Below, piece after piece: positions 47,097 through 58,100 of a stretch of 64,000 nucleotides of DNA (its first letter is position 1; each line of letters opens with the position of its first letter). The notes beneath the pieces were generated by a model that was given only the letters and a program-made list of their open reading frames with translations, ran no database searches and was not told the origin of the DNA. The stretch is from the NCBI GenBank assembly GCA_946406115.1, contig OX291550.1, forward strand, positions 29,054,722 to 29,118,721. Reading direction: 5' to 3'. A program made the position numbers and the translations under genes. This DNA is from Apoda limacodes. Lineage: Eukaryota; Arthropoda; Insecta; Lepidoptera; Limacodidae.

Positions 47097-48360
47097 TTTT
47101 TTTTTATACCACTAAGGACTTCTTTCTTAAAGCACCGCTTACTGTATTACATAGTCCTTAGAGAAAACTTTGGCAGGGAGCTCATTCCACAACAAACGTG
47201 ACTATTTAGGTTCAAAGGTTGTGCGGACACCTACAGGGAGGCAAAGTCTCTCCTCAGACCTAAGGGTTCAATATGGCTTGTGAGTTTGGAATCATTAACG
47301 ATTCCAACAGCCCGTCGTTGAACCGAGTCAAAAGGGTTGAGCTAGTATCCCAGTAATGGCCACAATCTTGCGACTTTGCCCCGACGTGAAGTACTGAACT
47401 CCAGCTTCACCTTGTCTTGCAAATGATCACGGAACTGAACATCGCTGGAGAATCAACACCAAGGATTCCAATGCTCTTGGAAATGGTAAGGGGTATGTCC
47501 TGGAATTGTGGGAATCAGTGAATGGGGGTTTTCTTAGGGTTGAACGCGCAGATTTGTGTCGTCGTAAGGTTTATCAGCACCAAGTTTTCCCGTCCGCAGT
47601 CAAAGACTTGGACAGAGTAATCTCGATTTTAGACACAAGTTCTCCGCGCTTGTCCTCTAAAACAGAATGAGGAATGTTGGTACGGCCCGGGTAATAAGCG
47701 TCACTAATTCTGTCATCTGCATAGCAATGGATGTTGTTAATAGACAAAACGTCATTGATATGCAGTAGAAACAGCGTAAGAGACTGCAAACATCCTTGAG
47801 GGACACCAGCTTTAATGTCCATGCAACAATCAGAACATCAGAGCAACAACTGGTTGTATGCTACTGCCGGAGAACAAGCTAACCACCCATGTGCACAAAC
47901 TCTCGGGCAGTCCATAGGATGGCAACTTCGATAGAAGACCCCGGCGTCAGACACGATCGAACGCCATACCTAGGATTCCAGGCTACATGCCAATGTCTCC
48001 CCCTGGCTCTCAATGGCTAGTGCCCATCGGTGTGTGTAACCAGTTGAGCTACCGTGGCGAAAGCCATATTGATTGTCGATGTTTTTCTAGGTATCGTAGA
48101 AGCTGTGTGTTGATCACACGCTCTATCTCCTTGGAGAGAAAAGTTATAGCGCTTAGATTCGATGGATTCATCTATCGCCCTTTTGGGCACCTGGTGCACA
48201 TTCGCATTGTGAAGACGAAAATTGTCTACTGTGGTAGGAAAGCGCGAAGAGGAGTACACAACTCATGAGAACACTTTTTAAGCACCACTGCAGGTATATC
48301 GTCTGGCCTAATTGACTTATGAACGTCTAGAGAAACAACCGCCTGCAGACCCCCCGCTGT
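47097..48360 (-). pseudogene. Jockey-type LINE reverse transcriptase, decayed
   Basis: Minus-strand relic of a jockey-like non-LTR retrotransposon RT, broken across three frames. In order: VSLDVHKSIRPDDIPAVVLK (about 48345-48285), FLSKEIERVINTQLLRYLEK (about 48145-48085), QYGFRHGSSTGYTHRWALA (about 48070-48010), AFDRV (about 47960), LLSKLPSYGLPESLCTWV, KAGVPQGC (about 47815), NNIHCYADDRISDAYYPG with the catalytic YADD (about 47740-47680), CAFNPKKTP and SKSIGILGVD (about 47540-47445), SDVQFRDHLQDKVKLE, NPFDSVQRRAVGIVNDSK and LTSHIEPLGLRRDFASL (about 47345-47235), and finally a short AKVFSKDYVIQ tail. The segment between LRRDFASL and the tail (FYR..HGE in the family) is deleted, and many stops and frameshifts are present. 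The N-terminal ORF1 and endonuclease are absent. Confidence 0.88.
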
Positions 48361-48570
48361 GTTGTCTTGCTATTTCGGAGGCCAAGAAAGACCCGCTAAG
48401 TCTTTGTAATAAAGGAATTATTCCTCATAAGTTGCATCCGTCGTACTATTCCCTACCTACAAGCAAAATTACAGTAAGTAGGCGAAGGAGATGTAATTAA
48501 CGAAGAATGTTTCGATAAAACGGTTCTTTTATAATTTTTATCCACTTCAAGCACAAAAAGCACAAAACCT

Positions 48571-49046
48571 ACAGACTCATTCAAATTCTTTTTTGAAAGT
48601 CCTATGTTTTTGTGTTAGTTGCTAGTATTTAGTGGGTGTTGAGATTAAAATTTTAAAATGAATTCGTATTATCATAAATATATGTAATAATACGACAAAA
48701 GAGTCGTAATAAGGAGACCGAAAGGTGGTTGAATGTTTAGGTATCTAAAATTCCTGAGATATTTTTTACTAGCTTTTGCCCGTGACTCCGTAAAATATCG
48801 TAGCTATCGTCGAAATGGGCATTTGGTTAGGGCACATGACTAAACCTACAGACTGATAGCTTCAAATAACCGGCGCTAGCGAGAGCACTACTACAAGCAC
48901 GGGTATGTGTGCGTGACCTGTCACTGACACGGCGCGCGTCAGTGGATAAGGAATCAAAAGGAAATTTCGTTTTTTACATACCTAAAAGATTTTGACGGGT
49001 AAATACCTTTATTTTTTTATTTTAAGTTGGCACAATAATTACTTTA
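48571..49046 (+). repeat. Composite repeat A, left part
   Basis: 48571-48700 (TCAAATTCTTTTTTGAAAGT, 'cctatgtttttgtgttagtt', 'gctagtatttagtgggtgtt') is the reverse complement of 62835-62945. The following stretch to 49046 has no counterpart at 62 kb, so it is inserted sequence or was lost from the other copy. Confidence 0.75.
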
Positions 49047-49229
49047 GGGCTATTTTCCAAATCACGCCGAATAATTATCGCCCGGTAAAGTTGAAAAATC
49101 AATCCGTTCTGGAACGAGCGTTTTCTATGGCAGTGTAAAGTATTCAACTTGACAGTTGGAAAATTACTCTACCCCGGGCGTCCCAAAACCACTTTTTTAA
49201 CTTCCTTGTTGCGATTTGGAACACACCCC
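49047..49229. mobile_element. TA-flanked MITE, copy 2 (183 bp)
   Basis: Left end GGGCTATTTTCCAAATC, reverse complement of the right end GGGGTGTGTTCCAAATCGC, with TA at 49045-49046 and 49230-49231. Body shared with 42586-42787. It is inserted within composite repeat A. Confidence 0.82.
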
Positions 49230-49321
49230 TAGGAAGGTGAATCTTAAAAAACGTAGGTACGTAAGTAGGTACCTACGATAATAATGCGAATATAAACATG
49301 CATATATTAATGTATATGCAT

Positions 49322-49500
49322 AATTATATTATTGGTACCTCCCTTTTGAATACAAATAAAATCAGAGATCTTTGTTAGGGTTCCATAGCCAAATGGCAAA
49401 ACGGTCCCTTATAAATCCATCATATACTTCCGTCTATCCGTATGTCACAGCGTTATAATTCCGCTATCTTTGCTTATGTAGATTGTGATGAAATTTTACA
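49322..49500 (+). repeat. 'TATTGGTACCTCCC' repeat, copy 1
   Basis: ATTATTGGTACCTCCCTTTT, 'gaatacaaataaaatcag', 'tttgttagggttccatagcc' and 'aaatggcaaaacgg' recur in direct orientation at 51867-51960. The tail resembles the 'agggttcc...ggcaaaacgg' start of common lepidopteran elements. Confidence 0.7.
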
Positions 49501-49945
49501 GGAAAGTCTTATGTGAACCACCAAACAGCTTTGTAATGAAATTAATTAATTTTTTTTATTTTTTTTTATTGAACTGAGGGACGAAATCGATATCAGCTAT
49601 CTATTGATTTGCCAGCTTAGGAATGATTCTTGAAACGTTGTTCTAAGCTATCAGTCTTGTGGGTTATTTAGTCATGTGGTTAGGGGGTCTAGTAAGCAAC
49701 ATTTACCTATGCTATGCATATGCATTTCTATCCGACAGCCAAGTTAAGAATAACTGCCTTCAAGTCGCAACCGCTAGTGGCAGGTGTACAACGGCAATTT
49801 CGCTCGAAAACCGCAAATCGATGTAGAGTTTAGCCACTTGGTTCACAGGTACTTCAGGGCAAAACAATAATTTTGAGCCGCAGTTCCTCAAAATATTTTT
49901 CTTAAGCAATTTGGAAAATATTAAAATTTTGTATTTTTTTTGAAT
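49501..49945 (+). repeat. Composite repeat A, middle part
   Basis: Reverse complement of about 62400-62810: it shares AAAGTCTTATGTGAAC, 'gaaatcgatatcagctatct', 'attgattt', TATGCATATGCATTTCTATC, 'cgacagccaagttaagaata', and the AAATCGATGTAGAGTTTAGC block. 49760-49960 is open on the minus strand, but this reflects the repeat and its frame is not kept in other copies. Confidence 0.8.
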
Positions 49946-50984
49946 TTTTGAATATTGCAACGTGAGACGGTTCCTTAAACTACAGATCTTTATGAGACTT
50001 ATGTGGAACTGTACTGTATCCTGCTGTAAAATTATTGTTTTGCCCTAAAGTACCTGTGTGCCAAACGGCTAAACTCTACATCGATTTGCGGTTTTTTTTT
50101 TGCTTACACCCAGGACTACGCCGCCTGCCAGCGCGTCGAACGAAACATGTTTTGTTTACTTTGCCTTGTAGGTATAGTATTTTATAATCTGTGACTTCGC
50201 ATTGTTTCTTGATTTTTGCTTTTGCGGAGATTTTGTGTAAAAGAAAGTTTTATGTATTGATTTTTTTTAGAACAATTGTACAATGATTTCCTTTAAACCA
50301 AGTGTAAGCAGTGCCAAATGATAATTTCTCATGGTGGGCAGGGAAAAACAGAATATACTACGAGTATGAACAACCAATAATGTCAACCAACCCTGATACC
50401 TCAGCTAGGTTCTATGATTAAATTTTCGATCGACCACTGACAATTTCTCCCAGTTGCAGTCCTAGTTTGCGCTCTTTGCCGAATAGAGTCAACTTGTCGC
50501 CGACTACGAAAGTGGCCGAATTATCAGCTTTACCGACTAGTCGGAACATCCCTACTTATTTTCTCGTACACTAATCGCTTCAAGTGTGCCTATACAAATT
50601 TGAGTTCCCTCGATTTCTCCAGGATTCCATCATTATATCCTGATCTGATGACCATGGGACCATCTAGGAAGAATACTATTTCAAACAAACAAGAATTTTC
50701 CGAATCGGTCAAGGCGACTTCGAGTAATCGGAAAACATACATAAAAAAAGATTTAGAGGAATAAGAAACTTCCTTCTTTTCTGAAGTCGATTAATAACTA
50801 GTCACTTATATAGACGACAATATATCCTAAACAACTGATGATATCTGTGAAGTCAAAGAAAGATTAAAGCGTATTTAATTATTTATGAGGAAAATAAAAC
50901 TTCTTTTATATAGTAAATAATAATACCTACTTTCTGTTTACTAGGTTATAAAATATCGTCGTTTATGTAAGTGACTAACTAGTT
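49946..50984. repeat. Insert within composite repeat A
   Basis: About 1 kb absent from the 62-kb copy. It contains 50023-50115, a forward copy of the AAATCGATGTAGAG repeat that forms an inverted repeat with 49785-49915, and about 50650-50800, a reversed ACCGACTTC-type repeat ending 'ttctgaagtcgattaa'. Confidence 0.6.
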
Positions 50985-51870
50985 TTTGCTCGTAAGTATA
51001 CTAAAATTTTGTCAAACATCGGTCGTGTTAAGTCAAACTAATGCATCGCTTAATGATTAACGGATCGATGCAAATGACAATGTCACGGGGTATCCATTTG
51101 TTGTATACCAAAACCTTCACCAGAATGTAACATATACTTTTCTGAAAACCGTATCAAAATCGGTTCAGCTAAACGCGAGATAATTCCGGACAAACATACA
51201 TACAAACATACAGGTCAAACTGAGAACCTCCCTTTTTTAATTGGTTAAAAATGTAAGCGCTATTATCTGAAGTGTTTTCAATTCTAAAGTAGGTGCACTT
51301 GTGCGATGGCATGCTGTTCTTCAAAAGTGAGCTATCTTGTTCACAAAACAATTGTTTAAGAACTTAGACGCATTCGAACCAGGATAAAACGAAAAGAAAC
51401 TAATTCTACTGAGGTCGAAGTTCCCGCTTGCGTGCGTTTGTTTTATAATATATCTAAGTATTAAGGTGGGTAGATACCAAATATTTTTGGTAAGTACCTA
51501 CACCTCTTCATATTATTCAGTGACGCTGTTGTGTGTCGCTGTCAAACTCAGATCATGCGAACAGCATCATCTATCAATCAATAGTTAAAATTTATTAACT
51601 AAACCGGCATGTAGTTCAATTTATTGCCGCTTAAAGTACAACGACCTCATTCAATTTATGTAAAATTTCGAAAATTTAATGAAGGCGCCCACTTCTTCAT
51701 TTTTGTTACCTTAAGGGACATTTTGATATTAACAAAATTTTTTAGGGGTCGGATACTTTTCTTTTTCAATAAAATAACTACCTAAATAACAAATCGATAC
51801 ACACAACGCCATCTATTGATATGAATTTAAATCATTTCCGTTTTGTTTGGGATAAGACCCCGTGATTATA
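50985..51870 (+). repeat. Composite repeat A, right part
   Basis: About 870 bp that is the reverse complement of 61545-62400. Shared blocks in order: TTTTTGCTCGTAAGTATACT, 'gtcacggggtatccatttgt', 'aaacaattgtttaagaactt', TTGTGTGTCGCTGTCAAACT, 'gttcaatttattgccgctta', 'acacaacgccatctattgat', ending GTTTGGGATAAGACCCCGTG. The last motif recurs at 61549 as CACGGGGTCTTATTCCAAAC, so it probably marks the true element end. Confidence 0.85.
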
Positions 51871-52598
51871 CGTATTATTGGTACCTCCCTATTGAATACA
51901 AATAAAATCAGATGACTTTGTTAGGGTTTCTAAGCCAAATGGCAAAAAGGTAACTTTATACGATTTTTCCATCAGCTAACTTTGTAGGATTCATTGAACT
52001 GATGGAACAAAAATTTCGATCTTTTTTTAATATTTACTTTGTTTTTTTTCTGTTAGTAAATCCTGTTAATATAATAATAGTAGTAGTAAGACATATTTTT
52101 TACATGTTTAGAATGTTTGTATATTTAAACAGTCACCAACTTATTAGCTTTCAATTATATTGTACCTAATTTTATAATTACATTTTTTTATTCAAATCCC
52201 AATTTTTTTTTATTATGTCCAAATTCTACAAATACTATACACATATTCTTAAACTAAGCCTAATTTTACCTTTAAAACATAAAATCGTCAAAATACTTGG
52301 TGCATGATTTACGACTATTACAATGATGTTGATCTAACGGTAATTCAATAAAATTTTATAACGAACAAAAAAATCGATATCTGCTATCTATTGATTTAAT
52401 TTATTAAACCCTACCAGTTTTTTGTTCTAAGCGTGGTGGGTTATTTAGTCATGTCATCATGTGCTGCAACAAACGCTTTCTTGCACACTCTGCTTATTGC
52501 TACGGAGCGGGACGTCGGTGCGTGCAGTGTGTTAAGCAGTGAGCCGATATTACGTCGTAAGGAGAAATATACAAACACTACCTTTGGCGACATTAAAA
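51871..52598 (+). repeat. Partial further copy of the composite repeat
   Basis: 51867-51960 matches 49322-49400 and 52371-52465 ('aaatcgatatctgctatcta', 'ttgatttaatttatt', 'ggtgggttatttagtcatg') matches 49585-49680, in the same order and orientation. The stretch between is AT-rich and unassigned. Confidence 0.6.
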
Positions 52599-53122
52599 TC
52601 TTTACTAATATTATTATTAAAGAGGAAAGATTTCATTGTTTGTTTGTTTGTATTGAATAGGCTCCGAAACGACTGGACCGATTTGAAAAATTATTTTACC
52701 ATTAGAAGCCGACATTATCAAAAATGAATATAGGTTACTTTTTACCGCGGGAAAATGCTTATTTCTTAAGGGACAACGGGTAATAAGAATTATCCTTCCG
52801 TACTTAACTTTTTCACATAACTTCTAAACGGCGGATTGGGTTGAAATTTTATATGGGTATTTCGATGGTTTCCTGGATGATTTAAAAATACAATTGGACC
52901 CCGTAGATGGTGCTGCTGTCGGTAGGTCAACTACTAAACGGCTTGACCGATTGGGTTGTAATTTTGTATGTGTATTGCCATGGCTTCACAGACACGAATG
53001 TATTATGCCATTAAAGAGGAAAGATTTGATTGTGTGTTTTTTTTTCTATAATTGAGGAGTTGCCGTAAGAACCTACGCCGATAACGAAACTAAGGGCGGT
53101 CGAAGCCGCTGGCAGAAGCTAG
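52599..53122 (+). mobile_element. Helitron-like non-autonomous element, 524 bp
   Basis: Starts TCTTTACTAATATTATTATT, contains 'ggctccgaaacgactggacc' and 'agaagccgacattatc', and ends GGTCGAAGCCGCTGGCAGAA followed by GCTAG at 53122. The same family as 32677-33003, with extra internal sequence (about 52800-52990) containing a near-repeated phrase ('ctaaacggcggattgggttg' and 'ctaaacggcttgaccgattg'). Confidence 0.72.
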
Positions 53123-54870
53123 TAACTAATAAATTTAAAAAGTTCCCACGTATCAAACGTATTAACTTTTCACCCTTTTCATAACGCCCGTTTTGCCCCT
53201 AACACCTATTGTTCATATAGCTTTGAAACGACACTAACAAAATTTAAAGGTTGACGTACAACGATAATGACACAAACACTACCATAAACAATGAATATTT
53301 ATAGGCAGTTTGATAGATTAACACCAAAATTCCATTTCATATGGGTGACTAAGGATTTATTTCTAGGCGGCAAAAGTGCCAAAAATTACAAAAATATCGT
53401 AACCGAACATTTGACAATTTCCTTATTAGATGATACTAAATTTGATACTAGAACGATACTAATATTTTTGTTACGAACGGATGACGGATGACAAAATTAA
53501 CGAAAATATTGATTTTATTTCAAAACGAACACACCCTAGGAAAAATACAGGCTGTATGGACTAAGTCCTTTACCTACCGTATTGGCAAACAATAAATGGA
53601 ACAAAACATTTTTGGAAGTTATATATGTGCTTTTATGTTGTTTGTAAATAAATAATCAAACATTGAACTAGCTACTAATTGACTATCAATCAATTTTACA
53701 TTTTATTATTAAATATTATCTGTGTTATCTCAGTCAAGCGTAAGTTAGGACTTTTCGCTTTTAATATAAGCTTACATCTCTCAGCCGTAATTTGTCTTCA
53801 ATTACGAAAATTATTGGATCTTTAGGCGGGTAGATGTCTTTTCTTTACAAAAGTCTTTTACGAATTATTTGCAGCTTCTAAGTAAACAGGTTTAAAATGC
53901 TAAGTATTGTCTCTAAATATTTTGCCAAGGTATGTATGTTCATTGATTATTTAAAAGCTCCTCCCACTCCTCGCGATGTATCTCGCCTCATACTTAACGC
54001 TTTTACACTCTAGCAAAGCTGAACCAGCCATAATGCAAGACGTCTAAGTTCTAAGTAGGGTTCCGCAATTTTTTAAAAGTATCGATGCCTACTTGGATAC
54101 TAATTACCGTAATAAAAGTATCGATACCGATGTAAGTATCGTATCAAAAATATCAATACTACTCAGTATCAAGTACTTTTTCTTTGCCTCGGAAATCTTG
54201 TTAAAAATTGCAAAAAAAGTCTTATTAAAAAAAAAATCTATATTCTGTACCAAGAAGGATACTAACACAATACTTAACTACATACTTAATACTACTACTA
54301 ATTTATTTTGTGAACCCCCAGTCTTTTTCGTTACAATCAGACACAAATAATAATTTATTGTACGGCAATGTAAGTATCGATACTTTTTGCGGATCGCTAG
54401 TTCTAGGGGCAACAACTCTAGTTTTTGGAGATTTATAAAATAATTTAAAAACATAAAATACAAATGTTTCTAAAAAGCAACACATTTAGTTTTTATATAA
54501 TCCATATTCCATATGAACAAACAAATAATTATAAAGTGAGGGTGAGTGCAAACACTACACATAAAAATAAAAATTTAAATTTTAACCATTTTGAAACGTC
54601 TATTTGTAGTAGTAGTAGTAGAGATATCCATTATACATTTATATCTATAGCATAAATACATATAGCTTTTTATTCAAATGACAATGCAAAATACAATTAT
54701 TATATTACTTAGAAACTAGTTAAAACAATAAATGAACCTACTTATATACAAGTATAAAAATCTATCTATTAGGTATTTTAGTTTTGTGACTAAAAAAATT
54801 TTTTTTTTTTATATTTTTATTTGATATGATTTTGCATTATATAAACAGATTTGATTCTAATTTTTTTTAG
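53123..54870. other. No gene recognised upstream of threonine aldolase
   Basis: Intergenic or 5' intron sequence. It includes a stretch of repeated 'gtatcgata' motifs (about 54075-54180 and 54370-54385). 54853-54870 is a T-rich tract ending in AG that fits a splice acceptor for the next exon. No upstream exon was recognised. Confidence 0.4.
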
Positions 54871-55126
54871 GAGAGTAAGCACTTCCTGAGTATGCATAGC
54901 CATAGAGCATTTTTAAGAAGCAAAACTTACATTGTGGACCTTCGATCTGATACTACAACCAAACCAACTAGGGCAATGAAACATGCCATGGTGAATTCTG
55001 CACTTGGAGATGATGTTTTTAAGGAAGATCCCACAGTGAATGCTTTAGAAGCTAAAATTGCCACAATGTTGGGGAAGCAGGTTGCTCTATTCGTGCCTTC
55101 AGGGACTATGGCGAACCTCATTGCAG
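54871..55126 (+). CDS. Threonine aldolase exon 1
   Basis: Acceptor TTTTTTTTAG at 54861-54870; donor GCAG|GTACCT at 55126/55127. It encodes the N-terminal arm and the SGTMAN loop. ATG at 54892 is preceded in the same frame by GAG AGT AAG CAC TTC CTG AGT, so either the exon carries 5' UTR or translation begins in an earlier exon. Confidence 0.9.
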
Positions 55127-58100
55127 GTACCTACTGTATACTTGAATAAGTGTCTTGAATAATTTTTGTAAAATGTAAATTTATATGTATGTATGTATAT
55201 ATATATATATGTATGGTCTGCTCTTGCAAACTTCTTTGTATTCTTATTATATATATATATGTACGTCTGCTATGTAATATTATATGTTATATGAATATAT
55301 TTTTCTCGGGAGTTACTTTAAATCCCGTCACAGAATAATTGAAAACTTTTAACGCATCACATGGTGCCCCCCCTATGCAATCTGAAAAACAATAGGCAAT
55401 TGAAATATTACATAAATATTGATTTTTTTTTAAATCAAACTATTTACATTGTAAATCTTGTTTATTTAATGTTTCAATACAAAACATGTATTTATTAGTT
55501 GATACACTATAATTTTATGTTTAGTTTGTGATTTTACAAAGATTACATATTGGACGCACGCAATAAAACAGTATTGTAATTAGTTTGTAAAGCTAGTTGT
55601 AGTTAATTTACTTGACGATTCGAAAACGTTCTTAGTAACCCATTAGAATACAAAGATTTTGATTTTGATTTTGTGTCAAAGAACTATGAAAGAATGTATG
55701 TTTAATGTATTAGTTGAACCTGTGGCTTTCGTTAAAACTTGTTTTTTTTGTAATAATTTTGTAAAAATACTGAATAACTGAACTGTCTCCTTATTGTCTT
55801 TCTTCAACTAAAGAAATCAGTTTCAATTCCATTAATATTTCAGCATAGGAATGGTAATGAACTTGATACTCATTTCTATTAGCATAAGAATTAAACAATT
55901 AGGGACAGAATAGACTTGCTTGCACATTTATATTATTAGTCAGAAAGTATTAATAGTATATTGTATTAAAAAGGAGCAGAATTATAGCTTTACAGCGAGG
56001 GTGCTGTTTGGAATTGCACATTGTACAGTGGTATCTTCATTCAAAAAAAAAAAAAATGCAATTTTGTACACAACTCGTGAACATTATCATATTAATGAAA
56101 CATATAGTGAAACAAACTTTTCTGGCCCAGTGGTCAAAAACAAAATTGCAGTCGCCATATCAAAATAGTGTGATCTTACAATGACACTAGTGACCAAAAC
56201 TCAAGGTCAGAAAAGTTTGTGTACAAGGAAGCAGTTTGCGTGTTTTTCTTGTATAGTATATACAAGCCGACCCGCGCCGCCCTGTCAACTGGCCAGTATT
56301 TTTTGTTTATACAATATTTTTATTTTTATTAGAACTCAATAAAAGTGCTACAATATATTAATGTTCCTAGTTTAAATCTCATTACTGCCTGCTGAAAAAG
56401 CTTCTTGGTGAAGTGACATACTTTGCTCTTGCTTATCAAAAAACCAATTAACGTTGTGAGCGAGCGAAGCAAGTGTGGTGAGATGTTCAGGCTTATGAAA
56501 CTTTGTATATTTGTTCACAAGTATAGTACTAATCAATATATGTATATTACACATCGAGCTTGAGAAAGTGATAATCAAATAAAAATTGATAAAAAGCAGA
56601 TTGTATCACACAGACCCAAAATTAATTTACCTTGTGCGCCGTAATCTCTTATTTTGGGTAAATTCTCTTGATGATCAGTATTAAAAATATTATGCTTCAG
56701 TGGGGTCCCCATATAACATTAGCGGTTAAAGAGATTCATCAACTTACGGACAAACTTCGACAACTAACATTCATAGCGTGATGTTCTACGGTAATTTGCT
56801 ATGGGGACACGCAGCTGATATTGAAAAAATCTTTGTGCTGCAGAAGCTGTTCGAGCAATTTACAATCTTATATAGTGTTCAAAAGATAAATTTTAAGAAA
56901 TCAAAGTCTAAATCTTACCGTCTCACTGTATATTAGATACCTAATTTAATTTATCTATGTTCATAATAATTTAATTGTTTTAAAAGGAATAGCGATATTC
57001 ATAACTGTAATACTCGAAATAGACACAAACTTGCTCTGATCCACACAAGACTTAAGAAAATAGATAAATCATTTAAAGAACAATGTATCCGTTTTTACAA
57101 TAAAATACCTGCAGGAATTTGTAAGTAATTATTAAGAAAGTTTAAAGATTTTGTAAAATAATAACTTGTCATAAAAGCTTATAACGCAATGAAGGACTAC
57201 CTTGATAAAAATGCATGGGTTTAAAAAAAAATATTTGTAAAATGTATTTTTTTCGTTAAAATATGTAATGGATTAAAATAAAATTAAAAGAGTGACTGCT
57301 TGAGATGATTTTATGTTGGCCATTTCGACTTTGACGTGGTGGAAACTAGTAACGTATTGTTTACTTGGTATCTATATTTGATTTTCAACTTACTTAAATT
57401 GTGACATACCCAGGTAAACCTAATAATGGTTTCTTTGTTTTAATGATATAAAGACAGCATAAAACATTCAACAGTCCTAACCGTATTTTAAGTTTAAATT
57501 TCGTGATCAGTATATAAGATGATAATAAAGATACCAGGCAAAGGACCCTTAGTACTTTGCCCTAGGAATCAGAAAATTTGTGTTTTAATGGTCAAATAAA
57601 ATTAAAACTTGGTAAACATGCTCTTCAGCACAATTAATTGGAAAATGTTTTATATATAGAGTTTGTGCATTCAGCTTTAACTTTAGAAAGAAAAAGAATG
57701 GCAAACTTTATAAAATCTACAGTCAATTTCTTTAAAACTTGATAAAGGTATATGCTTTTAAACACACTATATAAACTATATTTTTCGGGTTTTATGGAAA
57801 TTAACTACTTAAGTGAGAGGGAATTTTTTTTTTATTCGAAATCATTTTTGCTCTAATGATGATATGAAATCTCGTCTTTATGACTTCTTATTTTCATAAT
57901 TTGCATTTTCGAAGTTCATTGCTTGTTCTTGAAACTGAGTAAAAAATATGCAATTAATGGTTTTTGGTACAGCTCATTGATATCACTCTCTTCTTGGACA
58001 CAAGATCATCACTTGTTTCATGTTAGAGCAGTCAAGTAAATCCATTTTACTTCCTAAAAGTAAAGTCAGTATTTAAAGGTTTGTAGTAATGGGTAAAAAT

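Noticed and set aside
49760..49960. 66-codon minus-strand open frame in a repeat
   Set aside because: Other copies of the same repeat (36.3, 50.0, 62.4 kb) do not keep the frame.
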